Shown here piece by piece: positions 37,990 to 46,633 of a DNA stretch of 64,000 bases; within the stretch, counting starts at the first letter, position 1; every line of letters begins with the position of its first letter. The notes beneath the pieces are model-generated. The model did no database searches and was not told the DNA's origin. It saw nothing but the letters and a program-made list of their open reading frames with translations. Made by a program: the position numbers and the translations under genes. Source of the DNA: Pseudanabaena sp. M085S1SP2A07QC (GTDB taxonomy: Bacteria > Cyanobacteriota > Cyanobacteriia > Pseudanabaenales > Pseudanabaenaceae); NCBI GenBank assembly GCA_020404895.1, contig JADBWK010000016.1, forward strand, positions 1-64,000. The letters run 5' to 3'.

Positions 37990-38895
37990 ATGCCAAAAAA
38001 CAAGTTGGATCTGAATTTTGCCTTTATAAAAACTAGAAGAAAGATTCTTAAGTTCTTAAATTTTTTCTGGTTTATAAAACCTCTTAAAGACAAAAAATTT
38101 ATTATTCCTATCCTTGGGGGAGTAGGAAGTATCAATTTGCATTATCGTCGAGACTGGATGTTTTTCATCTTGTCTCGTCTAATTAGTATGAAATCTGGAT
38201 CTTTTCTAGATGTTGGGGCAAATCTTGGGCAAACGTTAATTACTTTTAAAGATACAAATAACCATGGTACTTATTTTGGCTTCGAGCCAAATCCGCTCTG
38301 TGTTAGTTATTTATCTGAATTAGTCAAAGCAAACAACTTTTTAAATTGTTTTGTCATTCCAGTTGGATTATCAAATACTAATCAATTAGCTAAATTATAT
38401 TATCCTGATGATGTTAGATCTCCTGGAGCGTCTATCTCCGAGCATATTAGATCAAGTGTTAATAATCATAGTTCTATCGTCGCAACTTTTAAACTAGATG
38501 AAGTAGTAAACCACTTAAATATAGAAGATATTCATATTATCAAAATAGATGTCGAAGGATTGGAATCAGAAGTATTGGAAGGCATGTCTGAGACGCTCCA
38601 AAAATTTAGACCGTTTATTATATGTGAAGTTTTATTCAGAGATCCTCAGATGGACGCTCAGACCAAGAAAGATCTCGATTCACGAATTTTTAATGTTTTA
38701 CATAAACATAAATATCTTGCTTTCCAAATTAACAAAACATCAGATCTTAAATCAGTTCAAGAACTGATTTATATAGAGCAATTTCAGCAAGTGACATGGA
38801 ATCCAAGCAACAAAGACCTATGTGACTACCTTTTCATTCCTTGTGAATACAATAATTCTGATTTGATTAGATCATTGATTAAGCCAATATATTAA
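37990..38895 (+). CDS. FkbM-family methyltransferase
   Basis: 301 residues. Core motifs FLDVGANLGQTLITF, FGFEPNPLCVSYL and HIIKIDVEGLESEVLEGM are diagnostic of the FkbM family, O-methyltransferases often found in exopolysaccharide clusters. A basic N-terminal 40 residues precedes the domain. AT-rich. Two bases separate it from the next gene. Presumed to methylate a glycan hydroxyl. Confidence 0.92.
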   Translation: MPKNKLDLNFAFIKTRRKILKFLNFFWFIKPLKDKKFIIPILGGVGSINLHYRRDWMFFILSRLISMKSGSFLDVGANLGQTLITFKDTNNHGTYFGFEPNPLCVSYLSELVKANNFLNCFVIPVGLSNTNQLAKLYYPDDVRSPGASISEHIRSSVNNHSSIVATFKLDEVVNHLNIEDIHIIKIDVEGLESEVLEGMSETLQKFRPFIICEVLFRDPQMDAQTKKDLDSRIFNVLHKHKYLAFQINKTSDLKSVQELIYIEQFQQVTWNPSNKDLCDYLFIPCEYNNSDLIRSLIKPIY

Positions 38896-38897
38896 AA

Positions 38898-39797
38898 ATG
38901 ACTAAAACACCTATAGTCCTAATTGCATACAATCGTCTAGAACAAACTCAAAAGGTTATTGCACGTATTTTAGAAGCAAAACCAGTAGAAGTTTTCTTGA
39001 TTATTGATGCACCTAGAAATGACCAAAGTATAGACGAGGAGAAATGCCATGCAGTACGCAAATTATTAGATCAAACAGAGTGGAATTGCCAAGTATTTAA
39101 AAACTATGCAGAAACTAACTTAGGCTGTAAACAGAGAATTTCTACTGGACTAGACTGGGTATTTAGTCAAGTAGAATCAGCGATTATTCTTGAAGATGAT
39201 TGCTTACCTGATCGCTCTTTTTTTCCATTCTGTGAAGAATTGCTGAATCGATATCGAGATGATCGCCGCATTGTCGCAATCTCGGGTGATAACTTTCAGT
39301 TTGGCAGAACGCGCACAAATTATAGCTATTACTACTCTCTATACAACCATTGCTGGGGCTGGGCTACTTGGCGGCGTGCTTGGCAGCATTATGATGTAGA
39401 CATGAAATTATGGGAAACTGTCCGAGATGGAGATTGGCTCAATGATATTTTGCAAAATGCGGCGGCAGCAAAATACTGGAAACACAAATTTCAACAGACA
39501 TACATAGGGAAATTTGATACATGGGATTACCAATGGACACTAAGTTGTTGGCTGCAAAGTGGTCTAACTATCCTGCCAAACCAAAATTTAGTTTCCAATA
39601 TTGGTTTTGTTGCTCAATCAAGCACACATACAAAAAACAAGAATAGTCCCTTTGCCAATATGTCCATTGAGACTATGCAATTTCCGCTTAAACATCCGCC
39701 TTTGGTTGTCCGTGATCGTCAAGCAGATGACTTTACTTATAGCAAAATGTTTAGCATCTGGTCACGAATTAATCGTAAGCTGAGAGAGTTCCTATAG
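38898..39797 (+). CDS. Glycosyltransferase (GT2-like, HlpA-type)
   Basis: 299 residues. Opens TPIVLIAYNRLEQTQKVIARI with LIIDAPRN, then AIILEDDCLPDRSFFPFC as the metal-binding region and a Trp-rich HCWGWATWRRAWQHYD. Proteins of this type are often labelled hemolytic protein HlpA-like but have a GT-A sugar-nucleotide fold. One base separates it from the next gene region. Cytoplasmic, putative sugar transferase. Confidence 0.85.
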   Translation: MTKTPIVLIAYNRLEQTQKVIARILEAKPVEVFLIIDAPRNDQSIDEEKCHAVRKLLDQTEWNCQVFKNYAETNLGCKQRISTGLDWVFSQVESAIILEDDCLPDRSFFPFCEELLNRYRDDRRIVAISGDNFQFGRTRTNYSYYYSLYNHCWGWATWRRAWQHYDVDMKLWETVRDGDWLNDILQNAAAAKYWKHKFQQTYIGKFDTWDYQWTLSCWLQSGLTILPNQNLVSNIGFVAQSSTHTKNKNSPFANMSIETMQFPLKHPPLVVRDRQADDFTYSKMFSIWSRINRKLREFL

Positions 39798-39799
39798 CC

Positions 39800-40657
39800 A
39801 TGTTTTCAAAAATGTATAGATGTCCTGTCTGTGAACAAACAAGTCATAAAGATCTCTACAAATTAGATAACGGAAAACTTATAACCTGTAAAAACTGTCA
39901 ATTGGCTTTTTATGTTCCACGCCCTACTTCAGAAGAATTAGCTGATTTCTATGACCAGCAATCTTATCGTGAAGATTATACCCAGAGCATCATGTCTAGC
40001 CAAGACTTTACAAAAAATAGATATCAAGAGCTAAAAAGAATAATTGCTAAATATCACCCTGATCTACTGAAACAAAATAGTAAATCGTTCCTAGATATTG
40101 GCTGTGGTTTAGGTAATCTATTACAATTTGCGATCGCAGATGGATGGCAAATTACTGGCACAGAACTTTCTCCAATCGCTGCTGATCAAGCCGATAAAAA
40201 AATTCGCAATCATATTTTAGTTGGAGATATTTCGGCATTAGATTTGCCAGAAAATAGTTTTGATTTAATCACTATTTACCATGTGATAGAGCATTTAATT
40301 GATCCGATTCTCACATTAGAGAAACTGCAAAAACTACTCAAACCTGATGGGATTCTATTCATCGAGACCCCAAATTTGAATAGCTTAGGAGCAAGATTTA
40401 GAGGCAAGAACTGGTCAAATATTATTCCCCCTGAGCATATTAACTATTTTAATTCTAAGTCTCTAGGCAATAGTTTAGAGATTGCAGGTTTTGACGAATT
40501 TATAATAGTTACCAATGCTCCTTACAAGATTGAAGTCATATCAACTTGGAATAAATTACTACAGATAGTTGTAAGTTCTATATACAAACTTACTCCTCTT
40601 TTGGGGCTAGGAGCTGCATTACAAGCCGTTGCCTTTTCTTCATTAAAGTCCAAATGA
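39800..40657 (+). CDS. Class I methyltransferase with N-terminal zinc ribbon
   Basis: 285 residues. A zinc ribbon CPVCEQ...CKNC (residues about 8-36) precedes a methyltransferase domain with FLDIGCGLGNLLQFA, FDLITIYHVIEHL and LFIETPNLNS. This architecture is common at the ends of polysaccharide clusters; related proteins are C-methyltransferases for deoxysugars, though this one is shorter than those (about 400 residues). A HIP1 site is present. Last gene of the cluster; an 86-bp gap leads to the convergent aminopeptidase. Confidence 0.88.
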   Translation: MFSKMYRCPVCEQTSHKDLYKLDNGKLITCKNCQLAFYVPRPTSEELADFYDQQSYREDYTQSIMSSQDFTKNRYQELKRIIAKYHPDLLKQNSKSFLDIGCGLGNLLQFAIADGWQITGTELSPIAADQADKKIRNHILVGDISALDLPENSFDLITIYHVIEHLIDPILTLEKLQKLLKPDGILFIETPNLNSLGARFRGKNWSNIIPPEHINYFNSKSLGNSLEIAGFDEFIIVTNAPYKIEVISTWNKLLQIVVSSIYKLTPLLGLGAALQAVAFSSLKSK

Positions 40658-40743
40658 CTGCAAAATATGAATAATCTCTAGTTGTAACGATGATTGCAGC
40701 CGTTATTGGTGTTGCAGTAATTTACCGCAAATCGCAAACCGCA

Positions 40744-42639
40744 TCAAAAGCTACAAGCTTGTTCTAACCAAACCGTTTCGTCATCTGTAAGTAAAGGTGA
40801 TAATTTCTGCACCACAGATGCATAGTAGCTTTCCAGCCATGAGGTTTGTTGAGGGTTGAGCTTGCTGCGATCAATCAGCTTCTTGTCAAAGGGAATATAG
40901 GTCAAGGACTCAAACTCGTACCAAGGAGTTTTATTGGGATTTGGCTCCTGAGAACTGTCTGATTCCTGCTCGACTTCTTTTACAAAATAGAGATTTTCCA
41001 AGCGAATACCACCCCATTGAGGTTCATAGTAGCCTGGTTCGATGCTATTGATTGTACCCAGATCGAGAGATTGATTAACGCGCTTACTAATACCATTTGG
41101 TCCCTCATGGACATTGAGAAATACGCCCACGCCATGCCCAGTACCATGTCCAAAATCTAGACCACTTTGCCACATTGAAGAACGAGCAATGCCATCGATT
41201 TGACTGCCTGTTGTGCCTTTAGGGAATTTTTGCATCGCGCAATTGATATGCGATTTTAGAACTTCAGTATAGCGATCGCATTGCTCTTCTGTAGGCTTAC
41301 CAATGCTAATGGCGCGAGTATCATCGGTAGTACCGCCATAAAATTGTGAGCCAGAATCTAACAGCAGCAATTCGCCATGGATTAGTTTGCAATTAGGATT
41401 AGGATTACTGTAATGGACGATCGAGCCATTTGCACCTGTACCTGCTATCGTCGGGAAGCTGAGATCGTAGAAACCTTCTTGCTGTTTATATAAACCTTCA
41501 ATTTTATTAGCAACATCACGTTCACTGATAGTATTACCAGTATCAATTTGCTCTTCTATCCATTTGAAGGTGAGAGTTTTGGCTAAGCTAGCCTTGAGGT
41601 TGGCTTGCTGCATTTGGGCGATTTCTACAGCATTTTTATGCGCTTTGAAAGTCTCGATTGGGTGTTCAGAACCAACTATTTTCGCTTTGACATCCTTAAG
41701 TTGCAAATATGTACCATAGGTGGTTTGAGCGATCGCAACTAGGACATTTTTATGCTCAACAACTAGCGATCGCAAGGTGGGAATATACTGCTCATAATCA
41801 AGGATTTGTACTTGTCCAGCAAGAGCTTGGCGCACTGGCTCGTCAATGCGCGATGTATTTGTAAAGAGATATGCATCAGTTGTAGTGACGATCGCATAGC
41901 TAATAAATACAGGATTGCATTCCACATCGCGACCGCGCAAATTGTAAAGCCATGCAATCTGATCAAGCTTAGTCACAGGTAAAATTGCGGCTTTCTTTTT
42001 ATCCATTACTTCACGGACGCGCTCTAATTTTTTGGCTAAACTCTCACCAGTAACTGACTCAGGAAGAGTAATTACGGGTTGATCGCCAAAAGGTGGGATA
42101 GGTTCGCTTTCCAGCCAAGGACTTTGAGATCGCACTGCATCTACTAAATTTTCAATAATAGGAACTATCTGCACTCCACCGTCGCTTAAACGTTCTGAGA
42201 AGCGTCGATATTGAGTGACGGTAATCGTAAAGGGATCAATCCCCAATCGGAAGGTTTGTAATTGTTTTGCAGCAGTTTGACCAAGTTCTTCAAGCACCTC
42301 TTCTACGGTTTGGTGCTCTTCTAGACCGACTTTGCAGACTTTTTGGAGATTAGCATCCACTTGCATATCTGCTTGCTCGTAATATCGTGAATCCACAAAT
42401 ACCCAAGCTTTCTCACTGCTAATTAAAAAATCACCTGCGGAGCCTGTAAAGCCACTAATCCATTGACGACGTTGTTTGGCTTCGGGCAAATATTCATTAA
42501 GATGCTCATCGGCTGAAGGGACAAAATAGGCATCTAACTTATGTTTGGCGAGTTGCGATCGCAGAGCGGCAAATTTCTGAGCAGTTCCTTGTAATTCTAT
42601 AGATGGGGATTCTGCTGGTAAAGTCTGCAATAAAACCAT
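40744..42639 (-). CDS. Xaa-Pro aminopeptidase (M24B)
   Basis: 631 residues, the long three-domain eukaryote-type aminopeptidase P. Two creatinase-like N-terminal domains cover about 1-330. The pita-bread catalytic domain has metal ligands in LLLDSGSQFYGGTTDDTRAIS (two Asp), HGTGHGVGVFLNVHEGP (His), NSIEPGYYE (Glu) and GGIRLENL (Glu). Removes N-terminal residues before proline, cytoplasmic. Native codon use with many HIP1 sites. Convergent with the polysaccharide cluster and unrelated to it. Confidence 0.95.
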   Translation of the reverse strand: MVLLQTLPAESPSIELQGTAQKFAALRSQLAKHKLDAYFVPSADEHLNEYLPEAKQRRQWISGFTGSAGDFLISSEKAWVFVDSRYYEQADMQVDANLQKVCKVGLEEHQTVEEVLEELGQTAAKQLQTFRLGIDPFTITVTQYRRFSERLSDGGVQIVPIIENLVDAVRSQSPWLESEPIPPFGDQPVITLPESVTGESLAKKLERVREVMDKKKAAILPVTKLDQIAWLYNLRGRDVECNPVFISYAIVTTTDAYLFTNTSRIDEPVRQALAGQVQILDYEQYIPTLRSLVVEHKNVLVAIAQTTYGTYLQLKDVKAKIVGSEHPIETFKAHKNAVEIAQMQQANLKASLAKTLTFKWIEEQIDTGNTISERDVANKIEGLYKQQEGFYDLSFPTIAGTGANGSIVHYSNPNPNCKLIHGELLLLDSGSQFYGGTTDDTRAISIGKPTEEQCDRYTEVLKSHINCAMQKFPKGTTGSQIDGIARSSMWQSGLDFGHGTGHGVGVFLNVHEGPNGISKRVNQSLDLGTINSIEPGYYEPQWGGIRLENLYFVKEVEQESDSSQEPNPNKTPWYEFESLTYIPFDKKLIDRSKLNPQQTSWLESYYASVVQKLSPLLTDDETVWLEQACSF

Positions 42640-42696
42640 GAAGTTTTGGCAAATATAATTTGGTCTATAAAAATTCTAACCTAAGTACATCATCAC

Positions 42697-42733
42697 AAAA
42701 TAAAGGCGGCGCTCTAAGCGCCGCCTTTATTTT
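42697..42733. terminator. Terminator after the DUF4278 gene
   Basis: AAAATAAAGGCGGCGC, loop TCTAA, exact reverse complement. It lies just past the DUF4278 stop with a T-run on that strand and upstream of the aminopeptidase gene on the same strand. Confidence 0.85.
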
Positions 42734-43260
42734 TAATCTACATAAGAGCCACGATATTTGATCCGTTCTTTGGGCTTGGCTGACTTTTGAGATTCTCTTG
42801 CGGCTGAGAGAGGATCTCGGAAATCTTGTGAGGATTCGTCTGCAATACTTGCAACATTTGCTCCTCGATATTTAATCACAGGCTGAGCTTTATCAATATT
42901 TTTTTGATCGCTTTTAACCGCTAGGTCTTCTGGTCTATAGCGATTGCCTCGATACTGCATAACTTCAATTTCTTCTTCAATATCTCCATTAAATTCATCT
43001 TGATTAAGGGGCGAAGCAACAGACTGCGACGATTTATCAGGATTTCGGGATTTGGGCGGTGTGTAGAGCTTACCCAAAACCTTAAAACAAAAATAGGGCA
43101 GCCCCACAGCAATCACGAGAATCACCAACAGCGAATCTATCTGCGTCAGTGCATCAGAAATAATGTCTATATGATTTGAGGCAGCCCACATCGAAATCAT
43201 TGAGAAAACTGTGATTGCCGAGGCAACTTGTAAAGTGCGATAAATAAAAGACTTTTTCAT
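42733..43260 (-). CDS. DUF4278-repeat membrane protein
   Basis: 175 residues. Two hydrophobic helices (about 10-60) are followed by a hydrophilic tail with three copies of the DUF4278 motif: MQYRGNRY, IKYRGANV and IKYRGSYV. The motif is common in cyanobacterial small proteins, of unknown role. ATG at 43260 is chosen over a TTG at 43266. Probably anchored in a membrane with the tail in the cytoplasm. Single gene divergent from dedA; terminator at its end. Confidence 0.8.
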   Translation of the reverse strand: MKKSFIYRTLQVASAITVFSMISMWAASNHIDIISDALTQIDSLLVILVIAVGLPYFCFKVLGKLYTPPKSRNPDKSSQSVASPLNQDEFNGDIEEEIEVMQYRGNRYRPEDLAVKSDQKNIDKAQPVIKYRGANVASIADESSQDFRDPLSAARESQKSAKPKERIKYRGSYVD

Positions 43261-43471
43261 GGACAATTAGCCACAATTACCTTGAATGAACTTTACGTAA
43301 TTGCATCGTAATCACTTGCGCTTAACAGATACGCTTACAAATACAATTAGCGACGTATTTTACTAACATAACCCTTATTGACGATCTTAATCGCTATATT
43401 CGCTACGATTTTTGGTAGGGTTTAAGGAGCAGATTGGAAAATAAACAACTTTAATAACTGGAAGAATACAA

Positions 43472-44086
43472 ATGCAGGAATGGATTACTAATACCATGAA
43501 CTCTCTAGGCTATCTAGGGATCGGGCTATTGATGTTTTTAGAAAATCTGTTTCCACCAATTCCTTCAGAGTTGATTATGCCTTTGGCGGGATATACAGCA
43601 ACTTTTCCCAATACGCAAATTCAAGTTATTCCTGCGATCGCGGCAGGAGTGATTGGTACGATCTTGGGTGCGATCCCTTGGTACTATGCAGGACTATTGC
43701 TCGGACAAAAGAGATTGCAATTGTTAGCAAGTCGCTATGGTAAATGGATTGGTATTTCTGGCGATGACATTGAGAAATCGACGAATTGGTTTCAAAAGCA
43801 TGGTTCAAAGGCTGTTTTATTCGGTCGGCTGGTTCCTGGCATTCGCACGTTGATTTCCATTCCCGCAGGTATTAGCAAAATGCCTGTAGTCCCATTCTTT
43901 ATCTATTCCACGATTGGGACGATTGCTTGGGTGACTTTGTTAACTTATGCGGGATATTTCTTGGGTAAGAACTACAAGTTAGTTGAAGACTATATCGATG
44001 TTATTACCAAGGTCGTAGTTTTTGGTGTTTTGCTAGCGATCGCTTCATTTATTGGCTATCGCCTATGGAAGCGATCTCGTAAATAA
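43472..44086 (+). CDS. DedA-family membrane protein
   Basis: 204 residues, four to five membrane helices. Family motifs present: FPPIPSELIMPLAGY near the start, and GRLVPGIRTLISIPAG centrally. DedA proteins are thought to flip lipids such as undecaprenyl phosphate or phosphatidylethanolamine and support membrane homeostasis. Length is normal for the family. Stands alone, followed by a palindrome and a MITE. Confidence 0.93.
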   Translation: MQEWITNTMNSLGYLGIGLLMFLENLFPPIPSELIMPLAGYTATFPNTQIQVIPAIAAGVIGTILGAIPWYYAGLLLGQKRLQLLASRYGKWIGISGDDIEKSTNWFQKHGSKAVLFGRLVPGIRTLISIPAGISKMPVVPFFIYSTIGTIAWVTLLTYAGYFLGKNYKLVEDYIDVITKVVVFGVLLAIASFIGYRLWKRSRK

Positions 44087-44089
44087 AAC

Positions 44090-44158
44090 TCAAGATTGGT
44101 TTGGTGGGCAAAACCAGCCAAACCAATCTTGAATTGGGTTTGACCACAAAGCCCTGTA
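44090..44158. repeat. Palindrome with CAAAGCSCTGTA-type tail after dedA
   Basis: TCAAGATTGGTTTGG and its reverse complement around a TGGGCAAAACCAG loop (44090-44132), followed by ATTGGGTTTGACCACAAAGCCCTGTA. The tail matches those at 4444 and 10391 with one substitution. Confidence 0.7.
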
Positions 44159-44175
44159 AAGAAATTGAGATCGCC

Positions 44176-44271
44176 TACTCCCTTCCCAGTGAAAAATAGA
44201 CGTTGCGGCGCGAAGCGCCGCAACGCTAATTCTTGGTTTTATATGGCTATTTCTTTGGTGGGAAGGGAGTA
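44176..44271. mobile_element. 96-bp MITE, copy 2
   Basis: Same length and ends (TACTCCCTTCCCA and TGGGAAGGGAGTA, TA target) as the copy at 215-310. It differs at a handful of positions in the left arm and right spacer. The hairpin loop reads GAA here and TTC in copy 1, so the hairpin centre is inverted relative to the rest of the element. Inserted between dedA and a DUF4335 gene. Confidence 0.9.
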
Positions 44272-44343
44272 TATAATCAAAATAGTTAGATTAGTTCAGT
44301 ACATCGGTCAGGGCAAAAGCCAAGCTAACCGAATATAAGCCTC

Positions 44344-45654
44344 ATGCGTTATTCACATTCGGAATCAAATACTCTGAGCCGCCGTTATGAATTGCCAACC
44401 TGTCTACTAGAGGTTTGGACAGAGCGATCACCTTTATCGGATTGGCAGTCCCAAACTGTTGCTCAAAATTTAAGCTTTCGACTGCAATTAGCTCAAGGCA
44501 AAAAAATTATTAAAGGCAATCAGCAACAAATCGTCAACCTAATTGAAGCTGTTACTAGCTATTGCGATCGCTGGTTGACACAAGATGACTTTCAGTCTCT
44601 CGATCATGCTATCTCTGTCCCTCAACTGCCGAAGTTACAACTCTCGACCTTACAATTATTTGACCTGTACGAAAGCCTAGAACTCTGCACCAATGAGTTT
44701 GTGATTTTGCCAAACATAGTCCTAGAAGTGCGCCGACTCAATCCCAACTGGCTCAAAATTGTTGCAGGTGCGATCGCGATTGTCGGCATTAGTATTGGCA
44801 CAATCCGTCTAATCTCGCCACCCTTTGGTGAGCAACCCAGCCATCAAATTGCTTCTACCCCCTCAGCTTCCGATCCTGAGAAAGTATCAATACCTCCTGT
44901 CAGTTTAGACAACAAAGTAGAAAGTCGTGCAAAAGTGGATGCTTCTCCAAAATCGACAAATCCGATTGCGCTTAGTCCTAAACCTTCTCTTTCTGAAGAA
45001 AAAAGTAATGTAGCAAATTCTCCTGCTGCTTCTAGCCTCTCTCAATCTCCTCAAAATATAAATCGCGATCGCAAAGATCTAGAGCAACACAATAAAGTCG
45101 CGATCGCTCCAGAATCAGATGTTGCTGATTCTATTAATTCCAATTCCCAGCGTACGACGGATAATATTTCATCTATTACAGGTGCGATAAAACCATCAAG
45201 TCCAGCGACAAGACCAAGGAAACTAGAGGTTCCAAAGATTGATAATTCCTCTCAACCAACAACCTTAGTAGGTGAATCTGCTCCATCATCTACAGCCCCA
45301 TCTGCACCGTTGTCTATTCCTTCGGCAGAGTCTCGTGGGAATAGTAACAATGCCGTAACTAATATCAAAGTTAATATCAAAGTTTTACAGATTCAATCGG
45401 AATTGCCAAGTGATATAACCTCAGCCTTGGTTCGTTACATCCAATCGCAGCAAATTCCTGCATCTACAACAGGAACGCTCACTTTCGAGTTAGTGATTTC
45501 AGGCGATCGCATTAGTAATATATCTAATGATAATCAAGGTTCTACATTGAGAGATACTAATGCGATCGCAGAATTAGAAAAGAGCATTTCTGAATGGCGT
45601 TCACCTAATTCTACTAATGGCAAAATCCGTCTTTTATTACAATTATCCCCATAA
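44344..45654 (+). CDS. DUF4335-domain protein
   Basis: 436 residues. The N-terminal ~145 residues (RRYELPTCLLEVWTERSPLSDW, later LFDLYESLELCTNEFVILP) match the cyanobacterial DUF4335 family. One membrane helix follows at about 140-160, then a long Ser/Pro/Asn-rich disordered region to about 330, and a compact C-terminal beta domain resembling a secreted or periplasmic end piece (VKVLQIQSELPSDI). Function unknown. Native codon use with HIP1 sites. Lies 72 bp after MITE copy 2 and ends at a bidirectional terminator. Confidence 0.82.
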   Translation: MRYSHSESNTLSRRYELPTCLLEVWTERSPLSDWQSQTVAQNLSFRLQLAQGKKIIKGNQQQIVNLIEAVTSYCDRWLTQDDFQSLDHAISVPQLPKLQLSTLQLFDLYESLELCTNEFVILPNIVLEVRRLNPNWLKIVAGAIAIVGISIGTIRLISPPFGEQPSHQIASTPSASDPEKVSIPPVSLDNKVESRAKVDASPKSTNPIALSPKPSLSEEKSNVANSPAASSLSQSPQNINRDRKDLEQHNKVAIAPESDVADSINSNSQRTTDNISSITGAIKPSSPATRPRKLEVPKIDNSSQPTTLVGESAPSSTAPSAPLSIPSAESRGNSNNAVTNIKVNIKVLQIQSELPSDITSALVRYIQSQQIPASTTGTLTFELVISGDRISNISNDNQGSTLRDTNAIAELEKSISEWRSPNSTNGKIRLLLQLSP

Positions 45655-45687
45655 ATAAAGAGGACGCTCTGCGTCCTCTTTATTTAT
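45651..45687. terminator. Bidirectional terminator
   Basis: ATAAATAAAGAGGACGC, loop TCT, exact reverse complement between the convergent DUF4335 and FHA genes. Covers both stop codons. Confidence 0.9.
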
Positions 45688-46478
45688 GAATTTAGTTGAA
45701 ATACAAAACTAACTTTGTCACCTTTACCGAAAGAAATGCGATCGCCGACTCTAAGCTTATGACGATTGCCCGCAGATAAGGGTAGATTATTGACATAAGT
45801 ACCATTGGTACTACCTGTATCCTCAAGATAAAAAGAGCCAGCCTCAGCCCGAATATCCGCATGGATTCGCGAAACTATATCTGAATCTGGGAACCCAGAC
45901 ACATCAATATCGGGAGGAATTACCGTATTTGATTTTCCAATGTGCACAACTGGTAAATGCGCAGGAATTTCGATATTGAGATTAGTCTGCACATGGAGCA
46001 AGGACGCAGCAAATTGCTGCAACTGAGTCCTTACACTACCCATTGGCACACTTGGCTCATTCATAGGTGTGGTTACAGATGGATTTTGCTCCTCTGCTGC
46101 GAGCAAGTTCTCGATATCGGTAAACTTGGGAATAGTTAGTCCCTCGGCGAAAGAATTAGCGACTAAATTTGAATCCGAATCATCTTCGGTCATGGCATCA
46201 GGTAAAGAATTTGACATAGCGCTGGAAATAGATTGTATAGGGAAAACTTCTGTTGATGGCGTGATCGCACTTTCAACATTGATGTCTGGGAGCGGAATGG
46301 TGGCAGATGCCGCACTTAGATTAAATCCACAATGTCCGCAGAACTTAGCATCTGATAATACAGTTGCACCACAACTAGGACATTGAATATTTTTGACAAT
46401 CGGTAACGGCGTAAAACATGCTTCGCAGTTTATGGCTCCGTCAGGGTTGGCATGGGCGCAACTAGGACAAATAATCAT
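45684..46478 (-). CDS. FHA-domain protein with double zinc ribbon
   Basis: 264 residues. Two N-terminal zinc ribbons (CPSCAHANPDGAINCEAC and CPSCGATVLSDAKFCGHCG), a 100-residue acidic linker, then an FHA domain (about 165-264) with VVHIGKSN, SDIVSRIHADIR and DTGSTNGTYVNN, the phosphothreonine-binding motifs. It should dock on a Thr-phosphorylated partner. Fourth of four co-directional signalling genes (cyclase, receiver, vWA, FHA); a palindrome sits in the 155-bp gap before it. The adjacent vWA protein is a candidate partner. Confidence 0.9.
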   Translation of the reverse strand: MIICPSCAHANPDGAINCEACFTPLPIVKNIQCPSCGATVLSDAKFCGHCGFNLSAASATIPLPDINVESAITPSTEVFPIQSISSAMSNSLPDAMTEDDSDSNLVANSFAEGLTIPKFTDIENLLAAEEQNPSVTTPMNEPSVPMGSVRTQLQQFAASLLHVQTNLNIEIPAHLPVVHIGKSNTVIPPDIDVSGFPDSDIVSRIHADIRAEAGSFYLEDTGSTNGTYVNNLPLSAGNRHKLRVGDRISFGKGDKVSFVFQLNS

Positions 46479-46519
46479 AAGGGCAACTTAGATGGATAGT
46501 TTTTATTCACGATGAACCT

Positions 46520-46587
46520 AATGCAAACCCAAATTTGTAAGGTTGCACCCCTGCGTGGTGCAACCTTACAAATTTGGGTTTGGCATT
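46520..46587. repeat. 30-bp-arm palindrome between vWA and FHA genes
   Basis: AATGCAAACCCAAATTTGT... paired with ...ACAAATTTGGGTTTGGCATT around CCTGCGT. It could reduce read-through from the vWA gene into the FHA gene. Near-perfect; one unpaired base in an arm. Confidence 0.8.
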
Positions 46588-46633
46588 AATTTTGTCCATC
46601 TACTTAATTATCTAAAATTTAATTATCTAAAAT

